A model generated the notes under the pieces. The model did no database searches. It had not been told where the DNA came from and worked only from the letters and a program-made list of their open reading frames with translations. This document shows, in pieces, positions 60,090-64,000 of a stretch of DNA of 64,000 nucleotides. The position numbers were made by a program, and so were the translations under genes. Each line of letters opens with the position of its first letter. The stretch's first letter is position 1. The DNA comes from UBA11606 sp964504305 (lineage in GTDB: Bacteria; Actinomycetota; Acidimicrobiia; Acidimicrobiales; Aldehydirespiratoraceae), in the NCBI GenBank assembly GCA_964504305.1, contig CAZDEB010000004.1, positions 1 to 64,000 of the forward strand. The letters are read 5' to 3'.

Positions 60090-61177
60090 CTAGTCCTCCG
60101 CCGAGCCTCATCGGCAATTGCCGCGATGACGGACTCGTTGACGGCAGCGCGTTTGATTCGGTCCTTGACCGAGTCGACCGACGGAGGCGGGCCGCTAAGC
60201 AGTGTGTTGGCGACGTCACAGAGTTGAGTGACCGAGGCATCGGGCGCTATGAGGGAGACCCCGGGACCCACCTCGGCGGCCAGGCCGGCCATTTTTGGCG
60301 AATAGTCGAGCACGATGGCGCGACTCGAGCCAAGAACGGCCGACACCGCGCCGTGGTACCGCATGGTGATCGCCAGCCGGCCGTTCGACATTTGTTCGAT
60401 AGCGTTGCTCGCGTTGGTTTGTTGCGCGGTGAAAGGCCGGGTGAGGTGGGCACCGACCAGCTCGTGCACGCGACGGTCGTGTGACTCGTCCCATGTCACG
60501 AATCGGATCCCGAGATCGTGTTGCTCGGCGATCAGGTCGATTGCTTCGGCCCACCGCGCCAGCTGGGGCTCGGTTGTTGGGTCGGCGGTGGCCAAGCTTC
60601 GCTGGCCGGGCCGATTCTCGGGACGTAGAGCCACCACCAAGTCATCGCCAGTTGAATTGTCGTTGGTCGAATGCCGTGCCAGCACCGGATCGATCCCGAG
60701 CATTGCGGGTCGACCGGTTAGTTCGAAGTACCGGTCCGCAGAGGCGGCGTCGCGAACGCTCAGCGCAACAGGATTTCGCAATACTGCTCGCACGAGAGCG
60801 CGGCCCGAGCGACGACGAACCTCGCCGATGCCGAGCCCGATTCCCGCCCAGGGTTTGCGAAGCGCTCTCGCCGTGCCTAGCCGGGTGAGATGAAACGGCA
60901 GGTTGAGTGGACCGGTCTCGTCTTGGATCAGGCCGCCGCCCCCGAATACGACGGCGTCGTGATGTAGCAACGCCCGGGCGAGACCGATCGTGTCGAGAGC
61001 CCCGGCGTGGCGCACCATGGGAACGCCGAGCGCCGCGCTAGCGATCTTGTCGATGGTTACAACCGTTGGCTCGCAGTCGGCTTGGCGCAGCATTTCGCAA
61101 ACGGCCTCGGCGATGAGTTCGTCGCCGAGGTTGGGCGAACCGATCCAGCCCAAGATCATGACTTTGGCGGCGGTCAT
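60086..61177 (-). CDS. polysaccharide pyruvyl transferase family protein (CsaB-like)
   Basis: The 363-residue protein begins MILGWIGSPNLGDELIAEAV and has AVVFGGGGLIQDETG, SVRDAASADRYFE and the late MSNGRLAITMRYHGAVSAVL, all marks of the PS_pyruv_trans family. Such enzymes add ketal-pyruvate to glycans, often secondary cell-wall polymers that anchor S-layer proteins. ATG 61177 overlaps the stop of the upstream membrane gene (TCATGA on the plus strand), so the two are coupled. A much longer open frame upstream has no homology-like content. Confidence 0.88.
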   Translation of the reverse strand: MTAAKVMILGWIGSPNLGDELIAEAVCEMLRQADCEPTVVTIDKIASAALGVPMVRHAGALDTIGLARALLHHDAVVFGGGGLIQDETGPLNLPFHLTRLGTARALRKPWAGIGLGIGEVRRRSGRALVRAVLRNPVALSVRDAASADRYFELTGRPAMLGIDPVLARHSTNDNSTGDDLVVALRPENRPGQRSLATADPTTEPQLARWAEAIDLIAEQHDLGIRFVTWDESHDRRVHELVGAHLTRPFTAQQTNASNAIEQMSNGRLAITMRYHGAVSAVLGSSRAIVLDYSPKMAGLAAEVGPGVSLIAPDASVTQLCDVANTLLSGPPPSVDSVKDRIKRAAVNESVIAAIADEARRRTS

Positions 61178-62025
61178 GAGACCTCGCTGGCCCGCTGGCG
61201 CCACGTCGCGAAGACGTATAACGGGACGAGCATTATGAGCCCGGCCGCTCGGTCGATTGTCGCACCGATAGCAGCTTCGGCCGCGCCGAGCCCCGAGAGC
61301 GAACCCAGAGCGGCGGCGAGCGATTCGCGTATCCCGATTCCTCCCGGCATGAACCCGACGGCCGCCGAGGCCGGCGCGGCGGCGCTCAGTCCGGCCACTT
61401 CGAGCAGCGTGCCGTCGAGGTTTACGACTCGTAGGGCGAGCCACAGCCGGAGGATCCCGGTCGAAATCAAGGCCACCTCGGTCCCGAGCAGACCAACGGT
61501 TATCGCGTTGCTCGAGCCCACCCGTCGCAGGATGGTGGCGCCGGTGCCGAGCGCGAACGCGCCCGCTACTACCAAGAGAATCCCGGCCCACGGGCGCGCC
61601 GCCGTGATGCTCGCCCCCGCGACGAGAAGCGCGGCGCCGAGCCAGACTCCCGCGGTGGCAGTAAGGGCCTTTACGGCGTCGGACCCTTTGGCGCCGAGCT
61701 TGCGGAGCACAACGATCCGTGTCAGAGCGGCGCCGGGTAACGGCAGCAGGTTTGCCGCGGTGCCCAAGATTGTGACGTTGAGACCACGGGGCCACCCAAC
61801 GTCGACGTCCAGGGCACGGGCTACTAGGCGGAACTCCATCGTCACGATGCCGAGACTGAGCATCGCCGTCGACAGCAACACCGCGAGCGGAGCAATCAGC
61901 AATCCGTCCGGAGGTTCTTCCAACGATCGCCAACCGAGCGCCGCGACCACGCCGAGGATCGAGACTCCCAAGACGAAGCCAGCGAAGCGGAGCCATTTAG
62001 CGGGCGGCTTCGGTGCATCGGTCAC
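61174..62025 (-). CDS. LPG-synthase/AglD-like flippase-domain membrane protein
   Basis: The 283-residue protein has about eight hydrophobic segments and the family segment GFMPGGIGIRESLAAALGSL near residue 220. This is typical of the transmembrane domain of lysylphosphatidylglycerol synthases and AglD-like proteins. Lone domains of this type occur in glycan clusters and may translocate lipid-linked intermediates. The gene starts 61 bases from the divergent YfhO-like gene. Exact activity is unknown. Confidence 0.8.
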   Translation of the reverse strand: MTDAPKPPAKWLRFAGFVLGVSILGVVAALGWRSLEEPPDGLLIAPLAVLLSTAMLSLGIVTMEFRLVARALDVDVGWPRGLNVTILGTAANLLPLPGAALTRIVVLRKLGAKGSDAVKALTATAGVWLGAALLVAGASITAARPWAGILLVVAGAFALGTGATILRRVGSSNAITVGLLGTEVALISTGILRLWLALRVVNLDGTLLEVAGLSAAAPASAAVGFMPGGIGIRESLAAALGSLSGLGAAEAAIGATIDRAAGLIMLVPLYVFATWRQRASEVS

Positions 62026-62086
62026 GGCGGTGATTCTACGCGGGCACCTTGGTCACGAAGGACTCATCCGGTACGATCCGCGGATC

Positions 62087-64000
62087 GTGCGGCTCGCATT
62101 CAACCGCCTCATGGGCTGGCTTCAAGAACGCCCCGCGGCAAGAGTCGGACTCGTTATTGGCGGTGTGGTGGCGTTTGCCTTCTGGGAGCCGCTGTTCGCC
62201 GGTGGCTCTTTGGTCCCCACCGACTTGCTCGATCAGCACGCTTCGGTGTTCAACGGCGACCGGGCGTTCGGGTTTGTCGCTGAGCGGGCATCGGGTGATG
62301 TGCTCAATATCCATTCGCATTGGACCATGGTCGGTCGGACCTTTCGTGATGGCTGGTCGTGGTGGAATGGTTCGCTTGGCCTTGGGTATCCGGTGATGAA
62401 GGGCGGGTTCCCGGTTTTTGCGCTGCCGTACTTGGTTCTGCCTGCCTGGTACGCGGCGGGCGCTATGGCCGCGTTTCGCACGGTCAGCGCATGGTCGCTC
62501 ACCTACGGGTGGCTTCGTACGTTTGGTCTTCGCCGGTCTTCGGCGCTCGTTGGCGGCGCGGCGTTTGCTTTTTCGGGGTTCGTGATTGGTTGGGGCGGCT
62601 GGCCCCATGCCAACGTCGCTGCTCTTGCCCCCGGGTTGTTGTGGGCGGTGGAGAAGCTGATTGTTCAGCCGAGCTTGCGGCGGGGAGTACCGGTCGGGCT
62701 GATGTTCGCGGCGATGGTGTGGGCCAACTTCCCGCTGGTCTTGATCTACTTGACCGCGGGAACGCTGATGTATGTGGCGGCTCGCCTTGTCACCGAGCAT
62801 GGGATACGTCGGTTTCCTGCCGTGGTTGGTGGTCTTCTCTCGAGCACCATGCTGGCCGCGGTTATCGCCATCGGGTTTGCTCTGCCCCACATCTGGCATT
62901 TCTCGGAGCGGCTTGGCTGGGGCGATACGACCTATCGGCGGTTCTCAACCGATTCGTCGGCCGGCGCCGAGTACCTGCTTACGAGCGTGTTCCCCGCGGC
63001 GTTTGGTTCTGACGGCCACGGGTCGCCATGGTGGGGGGCGGGTAATTGGGTCGAGTTCCAGATTCACGTTGGTGCGCCCGTGCTGGCCCTGGCGGTGTTC
63101 GCCGTGGCCGCTTGTCGGCACGGTGCCAGCGACCGCCGCCGCCTCGGTGCGGTTTACGGACTGTGGGCAATGGTCTTTGTGGGGGCGATGATTGCTTACG
63201 TCGGCGGACCCATAACCCGGATTCTGCAGACGATGATCGGTGACGTCGGGGGTTTGGCGACGCGTTCCAAAGTGCTGGTTTCGCTGGGCCTGGCTGGTCT
63301 CGCGGCCTTTGGGTTCGAGGCGTGGCTCGAAGATGATCCTGAGGTGGTGCGCTCCCGGCGCCGCAGCGCGGCAATCGCCGCGGTCTTGGGTGCGGGGTTT
63401 GGATTGTTCATGCTCAACAGCACGCGGCACTGGCTCGACGCCATGACGCTGCTCGGGAACCGGCGGTCTTTCTTGTTGGCATCGATCCCGCCGCTCGGTG
63501 CGACGGTGGCTATCGCGATCGTTTTGTTGGCTCGAGATCGCGGATGGCTCGGGGGAAAGGGCGTGCGCAACCTTGCGGCCATCACCGTGGTGGCCGAGTT
63601 GTTGACCTTCGCCATGCCGATCCCGACGGTTGCATCCGCCGGAGAACGAATCCACGAGACCGAATCTCACGAGCTCGTCGCCGAGTTGCTGGCCCCTGGG
63701 GAACGACTGACTGGTCAACGCAACGCCTTTTTTGCCAACTCCACGCAGATATTCGACATCAGGGTGCTCGGCGGCGACGTTCTCAAGTCGCCCGGCTATC
63801 AGGCGTTGATGACCGCTGTTGACCCAACGATTCTCACCGTTGAGGCCGGCGGCACCCCGACGTATCCGTCGATTCCGTTCGACGTCGACCTCACTCTGTC
63901 GGTCTGGGATGCCCTGGGGATTGGGGTTTGGGCGTTGCGCCCCGGAATAATTCCGCCCGGGCGAGTCGAGCCGCCAACCACGCTGGCATCCACCGCTGAT
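62087..64000 (+). CDS. YfhO-like multi-pass membrane protein, truncated by window edge
   Basis: An open frame runs from GTG 62087 to the last base with no stop: 638 codons are visible. It encodes many hydrophobic segments and YfhO-like features, such as WWNGSLGLGYPVMKGGFPVFALPYLVLPAWYA in the first extracytoplasmic region and FGSDGHGSPWWGAGNWVEFQIHVGA. YfhO proteins are GT-C-fold proteins implicated in glycosylation of lipoteichoic acid or other surface polymers. The C-terminal soluble part begins near VASAGERIHE. The start could be the ATG at 62111. Confidence 0.82.
   Translation, partial: MRLAFNRLMGWLQERPAARVGLVIGGVVAFAFWEPLFAGGSLVPTDLLDQHASVFNGDRAFGFVAERASGDVLNIHSHWTMVGRTFRDGWSWWNGSLGLGYPVMKGGFPVFALPYLVLPAWYAAGAMAAFRTVSAWSLTYGWLRTFGLRRSSALVGGAAFAFSGFVIGWGGWPHANVAALAPGLLWAVEKLIVQPSLRRGVPVGLMFAAMVWANFPLVLIYLTAGTLMYVAARLVTEHGIRRFPAVVGGLLSSTMLAAVIAIGFALPHIWHFSERLGWGDTTYRRFSTDSSAGAEYLLTSVFPAAFGSDGHGSPWWGAGNWVEFQIHVGAPVLALAVFAVAACRHGASDRRRLGAVYGLWAMVFVGAMIAYVGGPITRILQTMIGDVGGLATRSKVLVSLGLAGLAAFGFEAWLEDDPEVVRSRRRSAAIAAVLGAGFGLFMLNSTRHWLDAMTLLGNRRSFLLASIPPLGATVAIAIVLLARDRGWLGGKGVRNLAAITVVAELLTFAMPIPTVASAGERIHETESHELVAELLAPGERLTGQRNAFFANSTQIFDIRVLGGDVLKSPGYQALMTAVDPTILTVEAGGTPTYPSIPFDVDLTLSVWDALGIGVWALRPGIIPPGRVEPPTTLASTAD

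Noticed and set aside
60086..61996. 636-codon version of the pyruvyltransferase
   Set aside because: The extra 273 N-terminal codons are antisense-frame, Arg-rich sequence over the AglD-like gene; the conserved start is at ATG 61177.

Overview
The window looks like a draft scaffold of a high-GC actinobacterium, probably of the Acidimicrobiia type. The reasons are the secE-nusG-rplK-rplA-rplJ-rplL-rpoB-rpoC order, an actinobacterial-type coiled-coil insert near the N-terminus of RpoC, a DivIVA-family protein, an MT0933-type small protein, and above all a mycofactocin (mft) biosynthesis locus. The lineage is inferred from gene content, not from a database match. A run of 100 N lies at 21096-21195.

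Layout. 1-2.9 kb: three hairpin repeats, a NarL-type response regulator and a divergent multi-PAS histidine kinase. 2.9-14.3 kb: central-metabolism and housekeeping genes: OsmC, acetyl-CoA synthetase, a HAD phosphatase, a fused indolepyruvate:ferredoxin oxidoreductase with a divergent Lrp regulator, HtpX, YajQ, a DivIVA-like protein, and a cellulose-synthase-like PilZ membrane protein that appears to lack catalytic residues. 14.36 kb: tRNA-Tyr.

15.0-34.1 kb: a dispersed mycofactocin locus. mftA (a 42-residue precursor too short for routine ORF lists), mftB and mftC lie together at 15.4-17.0 kb. An RHH-like gene, lon, a Bax-inhibitor-like gene and a small antitoxin-like gene intervene. mftD, mftE and an SDR follow at 21.3-24.0 kb. 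A phosphotransferase, an NDMA-type zinc alcohol dehydrogenase, and an AAA ATPase/VWA pair come next. mftF lies at 31.5 kb, coupled to a serine hydrolase. MftB/C/D/E/F would convert the MftA C-terminal Val-Tyr into the glycosylated redox cofactor. The dehydrogenases here are of families expected to use it to reoxidise tightly bound nicotinamide cofactor. The AAA gene ends in a slippery heptamer followed by a hairpin. The VWA gene lies in the -1 frame with no ATG or GTG start, so a frameshifted AAA-VWA fusion is a real possibility. No mftR or mftG is seen.

34.1-38.8 kb: an MFS transporter, an enoyl-CoA hydratase, an SMC-like membrane protein with a degenerate P-loop, tRNA-Thr, tRNA-Met, and an ECF sigma factor with a zinc anti-sigma factor. 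38.9-52.5 kb: tRNA-Trp and the transcription/translation block secE to rpoC, interrupted between rplL and rpoB by a tyrosine phosphatase and an FkbM methyltransferase.

52.6-64.0 kb: a cell-surface glycan region with a hexapeptide acyltransferase, a WecE-type sugar aminotransferase, a Wzx-like flippase, two GT2 lipid-linked glycosyltransferases, a sulfotransferase, a methyltransferase, a WecB-like epimerase, a polysaccharide pyruvyltransferase, an LPG-synthase/AglD-like membrane protein, and a YfhO-like membrane protein running off the right edge.
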